36,276 nucleotides of DNA from Frigoribacterium sp. MEB024 (lineage in GTDB: Bacteria; Actinomycetota; Actinomycetes; Actinomycetales; Microbacteriaceae), in assembly GCF_000878135.1 (NCBI RefSeq), contig NZ_JXQZ01000025.1, forward strand, positions 1 through 36,276. The letters run 5' to 3'. The notes beneath the pieces were generated by a model, which saw only the letters and a program-made list of their open reading frames with translations, did not search any database and was not told where the DNA came from. Both the position numbers and the translations under genes were made by a program. Shown here piece by piece: positions 1 through 8,877 of the stretch (position 1 is its first letter; each line of letters starts with the position of its first letter).

Positions 1-2
1 CC

Positions 3-1775
3 GAGCGTCCGTCGCGCCGTCGTGGCTCGCGCCGCGCCTCCGACGCGTCCGTCGCCGCCGACGCCGCGCAGCCCGGCGCCTCGGTCGAGACCCCGGCCGC
101 CGACGAGTCGACCTCCACCGAGACGGCCCCGTCCGCCTCCGCCGACGAGGTCGGCTCCGACCCGCAGGCCCAGACCGACCAGGCCCAGACGGACCAGCAG
201 GGCGGAGACCAGCAGAACGGTGGCCAGCAGGGTGGTGGCCGTCGGAGCCGCAACCGCAACCGTGGCAAGGGCGGTCAGCAGCAGGCCCAGGCCGACCAGA
301 ACGGTGGCCAGCAGAACGGTGCACAGAAGGCCGACGCTCCGCAGAACGGCCAGCAGCGTGGCGGCCAGCAGCAGAACGGCCAGCTGCAGAACGGCCAGCA
401 GCGCGGCGACGAGCAGCGCGCCGAGCAGCAGGCCCAGCGTGAGGCCGGCGAGAAGAACGACGCCGCCCGCGGTGAGCAGTCCGGCAACGGCCCCCAGTCC
501 GGCGGTCAGAACGACGAGGGCGGCCGACAGGGCCGTGGCCGTCAGCGTGACCGCAAGCGTGGCCGTGGTGGCCAGAACGACGACGTCGAACCCGAGATCG
601 GCGAGGACGACGTCCTCATTCCCGTCGCGGGCATCCTCGACGTCCTCGAGAACTACGCCTTCGTGCGCACCACGGGCTACCTGCCCGGTGCGAGCGACGT
701 CTACGTCTCGCTCGGCCAGGTCAAGAAGTACCACCTGCGCAAGGGCGACGCGGTCGTCGGTGCCATCCGTCAGCCCCGCGAGGGCGACCAGGGCCAGGGG
801 CGCCAGAAGTACAACGCGATCGTGCGGATCGACTCGATCAACGGCCAGCCCGTCGACGAGGCGGCCAAGCGCGTCGAGTTCAGCAAGCTGACCCCGCTCT
901 ACCCGCAGGAGCGCCTCCGACTCGAGACCGAGCCCCAGAAGCTCTCGACCCGCATCATCGACCTCGTGTCGCCGATCGGCAAGGGGCAGCGCGGCCTCAT
1001 CGTCTCGCCGCCCAAGGCGGGCAAGACCCTCGTGCTGCAGTCGATCGCCAACGCCATCGCGATCAACAACCCCGAGGTGCACCTCATGGTCGTGCTCGTC
1101 GACGAGCGCCCCGAAGAGGTCACCGACATGCAGCGCACGGTCAAGGGCGAGGTCATCGCCTCGACCTTCGACCGCCCCGCCGAAGACCACACGACGGTCG
1201 CCGAGCTGGCCATCGAGCGCGCCAAGCGCCTCGTCGAGCTGGGCCACGACGTCGTCGTGCTGCTCGACTCGATCACGCGTCTCGGTCGTGCGTACAACCT
1301 GGCCGCACCCGCGTCGGGCCGCATCCTCTCGGGTGGCGTCGACTCGTCGGCCCTCTACCCGCCGAAGCGCTTCTTCGGCGCGGCGCGCAACATCGAGAAC
1401 GGTGGCTCGCTGACCATCCTCGCGACCGCTCTCGTCGAGACCGGTTCGAAGATGGACGAGGTCATCTTCGAGGAGTTCAAGGGCACCGGCAACATGGAGC
1501 TCCGCCTGTCGCGCCACCTGGCCGACAAGCGCATCTTCCCCGCCGTGGACGTCAACGCCTCGGGCACGCGTCGTGAAGAGATGCTGCTCAGCCCCGACGA
1601 GGTCAAGATCACCTGGCGCCTGCGCCGGGCCCTGGCCGGACTCGACCAGCAGCAGGCCCTCGAGATCGTCCTGCGCAACCTGCGCGAGACGCAGTCGAAC
1701 GTCGAGTTCCTCGTCCAGGTCCAGAAGTCGGTCCCCGCCTCGAACGGACACGACTCCGGCCACAAGGAGCACTGA
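3..1775 (+). CDS. rho: Transcription termination factor Rho (5' end outside window)
   Basis: Rho is a hexameric RNA-dependent ATPase that ends transcription. The reading frame is open from base 3, so the start lies upstream of the window. The first ~190 codons are low-complexity: Ser/Ala/Glu-rich, then strongly Gln/Asn/Gly-rich with Arg-rich patches (RNRNRGKGG). This resembles the disordered N-terminal insertion known in actinobacterial Rho. The conserved part begins near base 600 with the RNA-binding fold ([12 protein letters not shown], bases 678-713). The P-loop SPPKAGKT is at 1005-1028 and the Walker B-type stretch [13 protein letters not shown] lies near 1252-1290. The C-terminus is a short hydrophilic tail. 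prfA starts two bases after the stop, so the genes are probably co-transcribed. An internal ATG at 663 falls inside the RNA-binding fold and is not a credible start. Confidence 0.97.
   Translation, partial: ERPSRRRGSRRASDASVAADAAQPGASVETPAADESTSTETAPSASADEVGSDPQAQTDQAQTDQQGGDQQNGGQQGGGRRSRNRNRGKGGQQQAQADQNGGQQNGAQKADAPQNGQQRGGQQQNGQLQNGQQRGDEQRAEQQAQREAGEKNDAARGEQSGNGPQSGGQNDEGGRQGRGRQRDRKRGRGGQNDDVEPEIGEDDVLIPVAGILDVLENYAFVRTTGYLPGASDVYVSLGQVKKYHLRKGDAVVGAIRQPREGDQGQGRQKYNAIVRIDSINGQPVDEAAKRVEFSKLTPLYPQERLRLETEPQKLSTRIIDLVSPIGKGQRGLIVSPPKAGKTLVLQSIANAIAINNPEVHLMVVLVDERPEEVTDMQRTVKGEVIASTFDRPAEDHTTVAELAIERAKRLVELGHDVVVLLDSITRLGRAYNLAAPASGRILSGGVDSSALYPPKRFFGAARNIENGGSLTILATALVETGSKMDEVIFEEFKGTGNMELRLSRHLADKRIFPAVDVNASGTRREEMLLSPDEVKITWRLRRALAGLDQQQALEIVLRNLRETQSNVEFLVQVQKSVPASNGHDSGHKEH
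159..575 (+). repeat. Q/N/G-rich low-complexity coding tract within rho
   Basis: In the rho frame this stretch is built from irregular repeats of QQNG, GGQQ and QAQ units with interspersed RG/RNR patches. At DNA level, cagcagaacggc-like words recur. It encodes a probably disordered, RNA-binding or phase-separating insert and is not a separate gene. Confidence 0.75.
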
Positions 1776-1777
1776 GC

Positions 1778-2860
1778 GTGTTCGAGTCGGTGGCCGTGCT
1801 GCTGGCCGAGCACGACGACCTGCAGACGCAGCTCAGCGATCCGGCCGTCCACGCCGACGCCGCACGCGCCAAGAAGATCAACCGCCGCTACGCCGAGCTC
1901 AGCCGCATCGTGGCTGCCCACTCGGCGTGGCAGCAGGCGGGTGAGGACCTCGAGGCCGCCCGTGAGCTCGCGAAAGAGGACGAGGCGTTCGCCGACGAGG
2001 TCCCCGGCCTCGAGCAGGCGCTCGACGAGTGCCAGGAACGCCTGCGGCGCCTCCTGATCCCGCGCGACCCGGACGACGGGCGCGACGTGATCATGGAGAT
2101 CAAGGGCGGCGAGGGCGGGGCCGAGAGCGCCCTGTTCGCGGCGGACCTGCTGCGCATGTACCTGCACTACGCCGAGTCGAAGGGCTGGAAGTCCGAGATG
2201 ATCGCGAGCGACGACTCCGACCTCGGCGGCTACAAGAACGTGCAGGTGGCACTCAAGTCGAACGCGTCCGACCCGTCGCAGGGCGTCTGGGCCCACCTCA
2301 AGTACGAGGGCGGTGTGCACCGCGTGCAGCGGGTGCCGGCGACCGAGTCGCAGGGGCGCATCCACACCTCGACCACGGGCGTGCTCGTGTTCCCCGAGGT
2401 CGACGAGCCCGAAGAGGTCGACATCAACCAGAACGACCTCAAGATCGACGTCTACCGGTCGAGCGGCCCTGGCGGACAGTCGGTCAACACGACCGACTCC
2501 GCCGTCCGCATCACGCACCTGCCCACGGGCATCGTGGTCGCGATGCAGAACGAGAAGAGCCAGCTGCAGAACCGCGAGGCCGGCATGCGCGTCCTGCGGG
2601 CCCGCATCCTGGCCCGTCAGCAAGAAGAGCAGGCGGCCATCGCGTCGGACGCCCGCAAGAGTCAGATCCGGGGCATGGACCGGTCGGAGCGCATCCGCAC
2701 CTACAACTTCCCCGAGAACCGAATCGCCGACCACCGCACCGGCTACAAGGCGTACAACCTCGACGCGGTCATGGACGGTGCGCTCGGCCCGGTGGTCGAC
2801 TCGTGCATCCAGGCCGACGAAGAGGCGCGTCTCGCCGAGATCGGCGACACCGCGTCGTGA
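1778..2860 (+). CDS. prfA: Peptide chain release factor 1 (RF1)
   Basis: RF1 recognises UAA and UAG stop codons and triggers peptide release on the ribosome. The 360-residue product has the normal family length. The codon-reading tripeptide is PAT at residues 187-189, which is diagnostic of RF1 (RF2 has SPF). The peptidyl-hydrolysis motif GGQ is at residues 232-234 within [15 protein letters not shown]. The GTG start lies two bases after the rho stop. The stop TGA overlaps the GTG start of prmC (GTGA), giving a translationally coupled pair of release factor and its methylase. In Mycobacterium rpmE sits between rho and prfA; here it is absent. Confidence 0.97.
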   Translation: MFESVAVLLAEHDDLQTQLSDPAVHADAARAKKINRRYAELSRIVAAHSAWQQAGEDLEAARELAKEDEAFADEVPGLEQALDECQERLRRLLIPRDPDDGRDVIMEIKGGEGGAESALFAADLLRMYLHYAESKGWKSEMIASDDSDLGGYKNVQVALKSNASDPSQGVWAHLKYEGGVHRVQRVPATESQGRIHTSTTGVLVFPEVDEPEEVDINQNDLKIDVYRSSGPGGQSVNTTDSAVRITHLPTGIVVAMQNEKSQLQNREAGMRVLRARILARQQEEQAAIASDARKSQIRGMDRSERIRTYNFPENRIADHRTGYKAYNLDAVMDGALGPVVDSCIQADEEARLAEIGDTAS

Positions 2861-3747
2861 GCGACGCGATCGCCACGGCCTTCGAGGGCGTGACGACGGT
2901 CGACGCCGGCCTCTGGGTCGCGTCGGCCGTCCTCGCCGACGCCGGGGTGCCGTCGCCCGACGTCGACGCCGAACTCCTGCTCGCCCACGTCACGGGCCTG
3001 GCCAGGGGAGTTGTCCGGGCGAGGGCCGTCACCGCGTCGCCCTTGACGACGGACGAGCAGGAGGCGCTGGTCGCCGCGATCACGCGCCGTGCCTCCCGCG
3101 AGCCCCTGCAGCACATCACGGGGCGGGCGTCCTTCCGGCACCTCGAGCTGCACGTGGGGCCCGGCGTCTTCGTCCCCCGGCCCGAGACCGAAGGCGTCGC
3201 CCAGCTCGCGATCGACGCTCTCCGTGCCGTTCCGGACGCGTCGCCCGTCGCCGTCGATCTCGGAACCGGCAGCGGGGCCCTCGCGTTGGCGATGGCTTCC
3301 GAGGTGCCGACGGCCACCGTCGTCGCCGTCGAGCTCTCTCCCGACGCGGCGGTGTGGACGCGTCGCAACATCGCCGCGGTGGGTGTCGACAACGTGCGAC
3401 TCGTCGAGGGCGACCTCACCGACGCCGTGCCCGAACTCGATGCCACGGTCTCGGTCGTGGTGTCGAACCCGCCGTACGTGCCCGTCGGCATGGTCCCGCG
3501 CGACCCCGAGGTGCGCCTCCACGATCCTGCCCTCGCCCTGTACGGCGGCGAGGACGGCCTCGACCTCGTCCGGGCTCTGTCCCTCACCGCCCGACGGCTG
3601 CTACGCCCCGGGGGAGCGCTCGTCATCGAGCACGGCGAGCTCCAAGGAGGCGCGATCCGCGACCTCCTGACGGCCGACGGATGGCGCTCCCCGGCCACGC
3701 ACCCCGACCTCACCGGTCGCGACCGGGCCACGACGGCGGTGCGCTGA
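2857..3747 (+). CDS. prmC: Release factor glutamine methyltransferase PrmC (HemK)
   Basis: PrmC methylates the Gln of the GGQ motif in release factors using S-adenosylmethionine. The 296-residue product has an N-terminal helical substrate-binding region, the SAM-binding motif DLGTGSG at residues 134-140 and the catalytic NPPY motif at 204-207, followed by the family-typical [12 protein letters not shown] stretch. The GTG start overlaps the prfA stop by four bases; the longer open frame reaching back to 2029 is a shadow of prfA. The stop codon lies at the base of a GC hairpin at 3746-3763, so transcription may end or weaken here. Confidence 0.95.
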   Translation: MSDAIATAFEGVTTVDAGLWVASAVLADAGVPSPDVDAELLLAHVTGLARGVVRARAVTASPLTTDEQEALVAAITRRASREPLQHITGRASFRHLELHVGPGVFVPRPETEGVAQLAIDALRAVPDASPVAVDLGTGSGALALAMASEVPTATVVAVELSPDAAVWTRRNIAAVGVDNVRLVEGDLTDAVPELDATVSVVVSNPPYVPVGMVPRDPEVRLHDPALALYGGEDGLDLVRALSLTARRLLRPGGALVIEHGELQGGAIRDLLTADGWRSPATHPDLTGRDRATTAVR

Positions 3748-3763
3748 CCGGGTTCTCCCGGTC
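3746..3763 (+). terminator. Stem-loop after prmC, possible terminator
   Basis: A perfect 7-bp inverted repeat GACCGGG/CCCGGTC encloses the tetraloop TTCT. It overlaps the prmC stop codon and precedes the tsaC promoter-like box. There is no T-tract after it, so it may act weakly or need other factors. Confidence 0.45.
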
Positions 3764-3771
3764 CGTCGCAC

Positions 3772-3777
3772 TATCAT
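3772..3777 (+). promoter_or_regulatory. Candidate -10 box for tsaC
   Basis: TATCAT fits the actinobacterial TANNNT -10 pattern and ends nine bases before the tsaC ATG, implying a nearly leaderless transcript. No convincing -35 box is visible. It follows directly on the prmC hairpin. Confidence 0.4.
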
Positions 3778-3786
3778 CGTCAGGTC

Positions 3787-4464
3787 ATGGCCACTTTTCA
3801 CGACTGCTCCGTCGACTCCGAACTGCTCGCCGGCATGCGCATGGCGCGCGGTGCCGTCGGGCGAGGCGAGCTCGTCGTCCTGCCGACCGACACCGTGTAC
3901 GGCGTCGCGGCCGACGCGTTCGATCCGACCGCCGTGCAGCGCCTGCTCGACGCCAAGGGCCGAGGCCGTCAGTCACCGCCTCCGGTGTTGATCAAGGGGC
4001 AAGAGACCCTCGCCGCGCTCACCGACCGAGTGCCCGAGGTCGTCCGTCCGCTGCTCGACGAGTTCTGGCCCGGCCCGCTCACGGTCATCTTCCGCGCGCA
4101 GGCGTCGCTCAGCTGGGATCTCGGCGAGACGCGCGGCACCGTCGCCCTGCGCGTGCCGAGTCACCGCATCGCCCTCGAGTTGCTCGAAGAGACCGGCCCC
4201 CTCGCGGTGTCGAGTGCGAACCTCACCGGCCGCCCCGCGGCCGAGTCGGCGGGCGACGCGCGCCGCATGCTCGGCGACTCGGTGTCGGTCTACCTCGACG
4301 ACGGCGCCGCGGGCACGACGTACGAACACCGGCCCGGCGCCAACACGGGGTCGACGATCGTCGATGCCACGGGCGGTGCCGACGGGGTGCTGCGCATCGT
4401 GCGCCACGGCGTCCTGTCCGACGCCGACATCATCCGCGTCGTCGGGGTCGACGCCCTCGCGTGA
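3787..4464 (+). CDS. L-threonylcarbamoyladenylate synthase (TsaC/Sua5/YrdC family)
   Basis: This enzyme makes threonylcarbamoyl-AMP from threonine, bicarbonate and ATP, the first step of the t6A37 modification of ANN-decoding tRNAs. The 225-residue product carries the YrdC-fold signature LPTDTVYGVAADAF (from residue 32), a KGRGRQSPPPVLI nucleotide-binding stretch starting at K57, and the SSAN motif at 142-145 followed by LTGRP. The length fits the short TsaC/YrdC type without the extra C-terminal Sua5 domain. The ATG at 3787 has no clear ribosome binding site but follows a promoter-like TATCAT. The stop overlaps the GTG of the next gene (GTGA). The same gene occupies this place in Mycobacterium. 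Confidence 0.93.
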   Translation: MATFHDCSVDSELLAGMRMARGAVGRGELVVLPTDTVYGVAADAFDPTAVQRLLDAKGRGRQSPPPVLIKGQETLAALTDRVPEVVRPLLDEFWPGPLTVIFRAQASLSWDLGETRGTVALRVPSHRIALELLEETGPLAVSSANLTGRPAAESAGDARRMLGDSVSVYLDDGAAGTTYEHRPGANTGSTIVDATGGADGVLRIVRHGVLSDADIIRVVGVDALA

Positions 4465-5741
4465 GGTACTACCTCCTCGCGCTGGCGATCTCGGCGGCGG
4501 TCAGCTTCGTGCTGTCCGTCGTGGTGTGGCGGGTGGGCCTCAAGTACCGCCTCTATCCCAAGATCCGCGAGCGTGACGTCCACCAGACGCCGACGCCACG
4601 ACTCGGGGGCATCGCGATGTGGGCCGGCATCGTCGTCGCGCTCCTCGCGGCGTGGTTCGTCTTCCCGCTGATCTCGGGAGTCGACTACTTCCGTCTCGTC
4701 TTCGCCGACGCAGGCCCCCCGTTGGCCATCATCGGCGCCGCCACGATCATCGTCGTCATCGGAGTCGTCGACGACCTGTACGACCTCGACTGGATGACCA
4801 AGCTGGCGGGTCAGATCATCGCCGCCGGCGTGCTCGCCTGGCAGGGCGTGCAACTCGTCTCGCTGCCCATCGGGGGCAGCCTGGCCATCGGCTCGCCGTA
4901 CATGTCCCTCGTGCTCACGGTCCTGACGATCGTCCTCGTGATGAACGCCGTGAACTTCATCGACGGTCTCGACGGCCTCGTCGCCGGGGTCGCCATCATC
5001 GCCAACGGCGTCTTCTTCGTCTACAGCTTCGTCATCTCGATCACCATCGGCCAGACGGAGTACTTCAACCTCGCGGCCCTGCTCTCGGCCGTGCTGATCG
5101 GGGCCTGTCTCGGCTTCCTGCCGCTGAACTGGCACCCGGCCAAGCTCTTCATGGGCGACGCGGGTGCGCTGCTCACCGGCCTCGTCATGGCGACGAGCGC
5201 GATCTCGGTCACCGGGCAGATCGACCCGGCCGGGATCTCCCGGACGGCCCTGCTGCCGGCCTTCATCCCGATCATCCTGCCCTTCGCGATCCTCGTCGTG
5301 CCGTTGCTCGACTTCGGCCTGGCCGTCCTCCGGCGACTGAGCGCCGGCAAGTCCCCGTTCACGGCCGATCGCAAGCACCTGCACCACCGCCTGCTCGACA
5401 TGGGTCACTCCCACTTCCAAGCCGTCCTGATCTTCTACGCCTGGACCCTCGTGGCGGCCGTCGGGGGATTGATGTTCCTCTTCGTGAAACCGACCTACCT
5501 GGTCGCCGTGTTCCTCGGTGTCGGCCTGGTCGCCTGCACGGCTGCCACGTTGTCTCCGCTCAGCCGGCGCAAGAAGGTCGAGATCGCGGTCCAGACGACC
5601 CGCACGGGCGACCTGTCGACGACGGAGTCGGACCGGTTCGATCCGCTCGACGCCGCCGCGGACGTCCTCGACCCGCACGACACCGACACCGCGGCCAAGG
5701 CCGTCGTGCCCGAACTGACGAACCCGAAGGACCCCGCATGA
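4461..5741 (+). CDS. wecA: Polyprenyl-phosphate GlcNAc-1-phosphate transferase (MraY/WecA family)
   Basis: A polytopic membrane enzyme of glycosyltransferase family 4 that moves a sugar-1-phosphate, probably GlcNAc-1-P from UDP-GlcNAc, onto a polyprenyl phosphate carrier to start an envelope glycan. The 426-residue product has about ten membrane segments. Family motifs are VVDDLYDLDW (D104, D105), NFIDGLDG (165-172), HPAKLFMGDAG, and HLHHR (306-310), which is WecA-like rather than MraY-like. After about residue 366 comes a ~60-residue hydrophilic, Asp/Thr-rich tail that is probably cytoplasmic. The GTG start overlaps the tsaC stop, and the stop overlaps the next ATG (ATGA). Position upstream of atpI/atpB matches rfe in Mycobacterium. 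The exact acceptor glycan is not evident. Confidence 0.9.
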   Translation: MRYYLLALAISAAVSFVLSVVVWRVGLKYRLYPKIRERDVHQTPTPRLGGIAMWAGIVVALLAAWFVFPLISGVDYFRLVFADAGPPLAIIGAATIIVVIGVVDDLYDLDWMTKLAGQIIAAGVLAWQGVQLVSLPIGGSLAIGSPYMSLVLTVLTIVLVMNAVNFIDGLDGLVAGVAIIANGVFFVYSFVISITIGQTEYFNLAALLSAVLIGACLGFLPLNWHPAKLFMGDAGALLTGLVMATSAISVTGQIDPAGISRTALLPAFIPIILPFAILVVPLLDFGLAVLRRLSAGKSPFTADRKHLHHRLLDMGHSHFQAVLIFYAWTLVAAVGGLMFLFVKPTYLVAVFLGVGLVACTAATLSPLSRRKKVEIAVQTTRTGDLSTTESDRFDPLDAAADVLDPHDTDTAAKAVVPELTNPKDPA

Positions 5742-6163
5742 ACGCCAGCTCGATCTTCACCCAGATCCTGAAGTACACGGGCGTGCTCGCCCTCGTCATC
5801 GCCGTCGTCGGAGGGGGGCTCGGTTACTTCTTCGCCGGCACGGACGGCCTGTGGAGCGCCCTGGTCGGGGTGGGGCTCGCGATCCTCTTCGCCGCGATCA
5901 CGGCCGCGAGCATGCTGGTGGCGATCCGTTTCACGCTCGGGGCGTTCTTCGGAATCGTGATGGGCGCCTGGTTGCTCAAGCTGGTCATCTTCATCGTGTT
6001 GCTGGTCGCGTTGCGCGACCAGCCGTTCGTGAACGACGTGGTGCTCTTCCTGGCCCTCGTCGTCTCGATCATCGGCACGCTGGCCGTCGACGCCCTCGTG
6101 GTCGTCCGGGGGCGCCTGTCGTACGTGAGCGACGCCGCGCTGCCCCCCGCTCCGCAGGACTGA
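5738..6163 (+). CDS. AtpI-like membrane protein
   Basis: A 141-residue, very hydrophobic protein with four predicted membrane segments (about residues 11-31, 37-61, 66-90 and 99-120) and a short polar C-terminus. Sequence alone is not distinctive, but its position directly before atpB and its size and topology match the AtpI-like protein that precedes the ATP synthase operon in actinobacteria. AtpI-family proteins assist c-ring assembly or ion supply. The ATG overlaps the stop of the wecA-like gene (ATGA), so its translation is tied to the upstream operon, while 140 bases separate it from atpB. Confidence 0.75.
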   Translation: MNASSIFTQILKYTGVLALVIAVVGGGLGYFFAGTDGLWSALVGVGLAILFAAITAASMLVAIRFTLGAFFGIVMGAWLLKLVIFIVLLVALRDQPFVNDVVLFLALVVSIIGTLAVDALVVVRGRLSYVSDAALPPAPQD

Positions 6164-6217
6164 CGACCATGCGTGCACACGGTGAAAATACCTCGACCGA
6201 TTCGTGGAAGCTCCCAT

Positions 6218-6231
6218 TACCTTGATAGGGT
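6218..6231 (+). promoter_or_regulatory. Candidate promoter region of the atp operon
   Basis: The 140-base gap before atpB is locally AT-richer than its surroundings. It contains two overlapping -10 candidates, TACCTT (6218-6223) and TAGGGT (6226-6231), with no clear -35 box. A start near 6230-6238 would give a leader of about 70-110 bases for the operon. Confidence 0.3.
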
Positions 6232-6303
6232 TGACGACGTTCCCCGGCCGCGTCTCCAGCGTGCACGGATGACAAACCCCACCAATCGTCGCGACACTTC
6301 AGG

Positions 6304-7152
6304 GTGCTCGCCCCGACACAGGAGATAGCGCTGATAGCGAACGCTGTGAACCTGCTCTCCGCTGCCGAAGCCGGCCACGGGGACGGGGGATTCCACGCCC
6401 CGACTCTTGACGAGTTCTTCCCTCCCGCCATCTTCTTCGAGGGCACCCCCTTCGAGCTGAACCGCATCATGCTGGTCCGCCTCTTCGCGATCGCCGTCAT
6501 GTTGCTGCTGTTCTGGCTGGCCCTGCGCAAGGGGCGGCTCATCCCGTCCCGCGGGCAGAGCATCGCAGAGCTGGGCCTCGACTTCGTCCGCATCCAGATC
6601 GTCGAGGAGATCCTCGGCGAGAAGCTCGGACGCAAATACCTGCCGTTGCTGGCCGCCATGTTCTTCGGCATCTTCGCCATGAACATCACGGGCATCATCC
6701 CCGGCCTCAACATCGCGGGCACGTCGGTCATCGCCATGCCCCTGCTGTTGGCGGTCGTGGCGTACATCATGTTCATCTACGCGGGTTTCCGTGAGGCCGG
6801 CGGCGCGACGTTCCTGCGCAACGCCCTCTTCCCGCCCGGTGTGCCGTGGGTCATGTACATCCTCTTGACGCCCATCGAGTTCATCAACATCTTCATCGTG
6901 CGGCCGATCTCCCTGGCCCTCCGACTCCTGTTGAACATGATGGTCGGCCACCTCTTGCTGGTGCTCTGCTTCGCGGCGACGCACTTCTTCTTCTTCAGCA
7001 TGAGCGGGGGCTTCATGGCCTTCGGTGCTCTCACCCTCATCGGTGGCTTCGTGATGACCATCGTCGAGATGGCCGTCGCCGTGCTGCAGGCCTACGTCTT
7101 CACGCTCCTCGCCTCGGTCTACATCCAACAGGCCGCGGCGAAAGAACACTAA
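6304..7152 (+). CDS. atpB: F1Fo ATP synthase subunit a
   Basis: Subunit a forms the proton half-channels next to the c-ring in the Fo sector. The product has about six membrane segments and the hallmark helix RPISLALRLLLNMMVGH, whose Arg (R207 from this start) is the essential rotary-channel arginine. Polar residues follow in VEMAVAVLQAYVF. The start is uncertain. GTG at 6304 gives 282 residues but lacks a ribosome binding site. AGGAG at 6320-6324 lies inside that frame and is well spaced only for a CTG at 6331. A further in-frame GTG is at 6346. The last two give 273 or 268 residues. atpE follows after 54 bases. Confidence 0.95.
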   Translation: MLAPTQEIALIANAVNLLSAAEAGHGDGGFHAPTLDEFFPPAIFFEGTPFELNRIMLVRLFAIAVMLLLFWLALRKGRLIPSRGQSIAELGLDFVRIQIVEEILGEKLGRKYLPLLAAMFFGIFAMNITGIIPGLNIAGTSVIAMPLLLAVVAYIMFIYAGFREAGGATFLRNALFPPGVPWVMYILLTPIEFINIFIVRPISLALRLLLNMMVGHLLLVLCFAATHFFFFSMSGGFMAFGALTLIGGFVMTIVEMAVAVLQAYVFTLLASVYIQQAAAKEH

Positions 7153-7440
<288 letters not shown>

Positions 7441-7460
7441 TCAGTTAGGACGACACACCG

Positions 7461-8021
7461 ATGATCGAGACGATCCTCGCGGCCGAGGGTGGTGCGCCCC
7501 AGGGCGCCGCCATCTTCTTCCCCGCTGGTTACGACATCCTCTGGTCCTTGGTCGTCTTCGTGGTCATCGCCGCGTTCTTCGGGCTCTTCGCGATCCCCAA
7601 GTTCCGCAGGATCCTCGACGAGCGTGCCGAGCGCATCGAAGGTGGCATCAAGCACGCCGAGGCCGCACAGGCCGAGGCTGCCAAGGCCCTCGACGAATAC
7701 AAGAAGCAGCTGGCCGACGCTCGTGCCGAGGCCGCTCGCATCCGTGAGGCTGCGCGCGCCGAGGGCAACGAGATCATCGCCGAGCTCAAGCAGCAGGCGC
7801 AGGCCGATGCCGACCGCATCACCGCCTCCGCCCACGCGCAGATCGAGGCCGAGCGGCAGGCCGCCGTGGCGTCGCTCCGGTCCGAAGTCGGATCGCTGGC
7901 CATCGACCTCGCCTCCGGCGTCATCGGTGAGTCGCTGAGCGACGATGCCAAGGCCTCGGCCGTGGTCGACCGCTTCCTGGCCGAGCTCGAGGCGGACGAG
8001 AACGCTAAGGCGGGCCACTGA
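7461..8021 (+). CDS. atpF: F1Fo ATP synthase subunit b
   Basis: Peripheral-stalk subunit of 186 residues. One membrane helix (about residues 24-45) is followed by FRRILDERAERI and then a long charged, alanine-rich coiled coil, the typical b-subunit layout. An AGGA lies upstream of the ATG. It is separate from delta, unlike the b-delta fusion of mycobacteria, which supports a Microbacteriaceae-like host. atpH starts two bases after the stop. Confidence 0.95.
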   Translation: MIETILAAEGGAPQGAAIFFPAGYDILWSLVVFVVIAAFFGLFAIPKFRRILDERAERIEGGIKHAEAAQAEAAKALDEYKKQLADARAEAARIREAARAEGNEIIAELKQQAQADADRITASAHAQIEAERQAAVASLRSEVGSLAIDLASGVIGESLSDDAKASAVVDRFLAELEADENAKAGH

Positions 8022-8023
8022 CG

Positions 8024-8818
8024 ATGGGTTCCATGTCCCGAGAAGCACTCGGTTCGGCGCGGTCGGTCTTGTCCGACCTCGGCGGGTCGGTCGACCTGAC
8101 GACCGGCGAGCAGTTGCTCGACGCCGGTCGGGTCATCGGCGGCTCCGTTCAGCTGCAGTCGTATCTCGCCGACCCCGCTGTCGACGTGGCGACGAAGAAG
8201 CAGCTGCTCGACCGGCTCTTCGGGTCGTTCTCCGAGTCGACGCGAGCCGTGCTCGTGTCGGTCGTCGGCAGCCGCTGGTCCTCGTCCGACGATCTGCTCG
8301 CCGGCATCGAAGAGGTCGCCTTCCGGGCGATCGCGACGACCACCCCGGCCGACAGCAGCATCGAGAACGAGCTGTTCGCGTTCGACGCGGCCGTCCGCAC
8401 CGATGCCCAGCTCGAATTGGCCATCGGCTCCAAGCTGGGCGACCCCGCCTCCAAGGCGGACCTCGTCGAGCGTCTCCTGGGCGGCAAGGCCAGTCGCCAG
8501 ACCGTCGTCATCGTCGTGCACCTGGTGCAGCAGCCTCGTGGGCGTCGGATCGGTGAGCTCCTGCGTCACGCGGCCGACATCGTCGCCGACCAGTCCGACC
8601 AGCTCGTCGCCACCGTCACGAGCGCCGTCCGCCTCGACGATGCCCACGTCACTCGACTGCAGCACGGCTTGGCCAAGCAGTTCGGGCGTAGCCTGCGCAT
8701 CAACCAGGTCATCGATCCCGCCGTCGTCGGCGGTCTCCGGGTCCAGGTGGGCGACGAGGTCATCGACGGCACCGTCGCGACCAAGCTCAGCCTGCTCCGC
8801 CTGCAGCTCGCCGGCTAG
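8024..8818 (+). CDS. atpH: F1Fo ATP synthase subunit delta
   Basis: Delta (OSCP) links the peripheral stalk to the top of F1. At 264 residues it is longer than the ~180 of E. coli, as in other actinobacteria, because of an extended N-terminal helical part. The C-terminal part shows the family pattern ending in [22 protein letters not shown], followed by SLLRLQL. The ATG at 8024 is used here; an in-frame ATG at 8033 is an alternative. It follows atpF by two bases. Confidence 0.94.
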   Translation: MGSMSREALGSARSVLSDLGGSVDLTTGEQLLDAGRVIGGSVQLQSYLADPAVDVATKKQLLDRLFGSFSESTRAVLVSVVGSRWSSSDDLLAGIEEVAFRAIATTTPADSSIENELFAFDAAVRTDAQLELAIGSKLGDPASKADLVERLLGGKASRQTVVIVVHLVQQPRGRRIGELLRHAADIVADQSDQLVATVTSAVRLDDAHVTRLQHGLAKQFGRSLRINQVIDPAVVGGLRVQVGDEVIDGTVATKLSLLRLQLAG

Positions 8819-8877
8819 TCACGCTCTCACACACAGACTCGAGGCCTCCCGAAGCCTCGCTACGAATAGGAATCACA

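Noticed and set aside
180-500. Repeat-rich DNA as a CRISPR array or minisatellite
   Set aside because: Repeats are irregular, in frame with rho, and have no spacer structure.
1355-2734. Minus-strand 459-codon frame opposite rho/prfA
   Set aside because: Lies across two certain genes and has no family signature; antisense shadow.
2313-4460. Upstream part of the 1142-codon frame that ends with the wecA-like gene
   Set aside because: The Arg/Pro-rich first ~716 codons overlap prfA, prmC and tsaC in another frame. The real start is GTG 4461, where the membrane protein begins.
4290-5678. Minus-strand 462-codon frame opposite tsaC and the wecA-like gene
   Set aside because: Asp/Glu/Arg/His-rich reverse image of a membrane protein gene; no motif.
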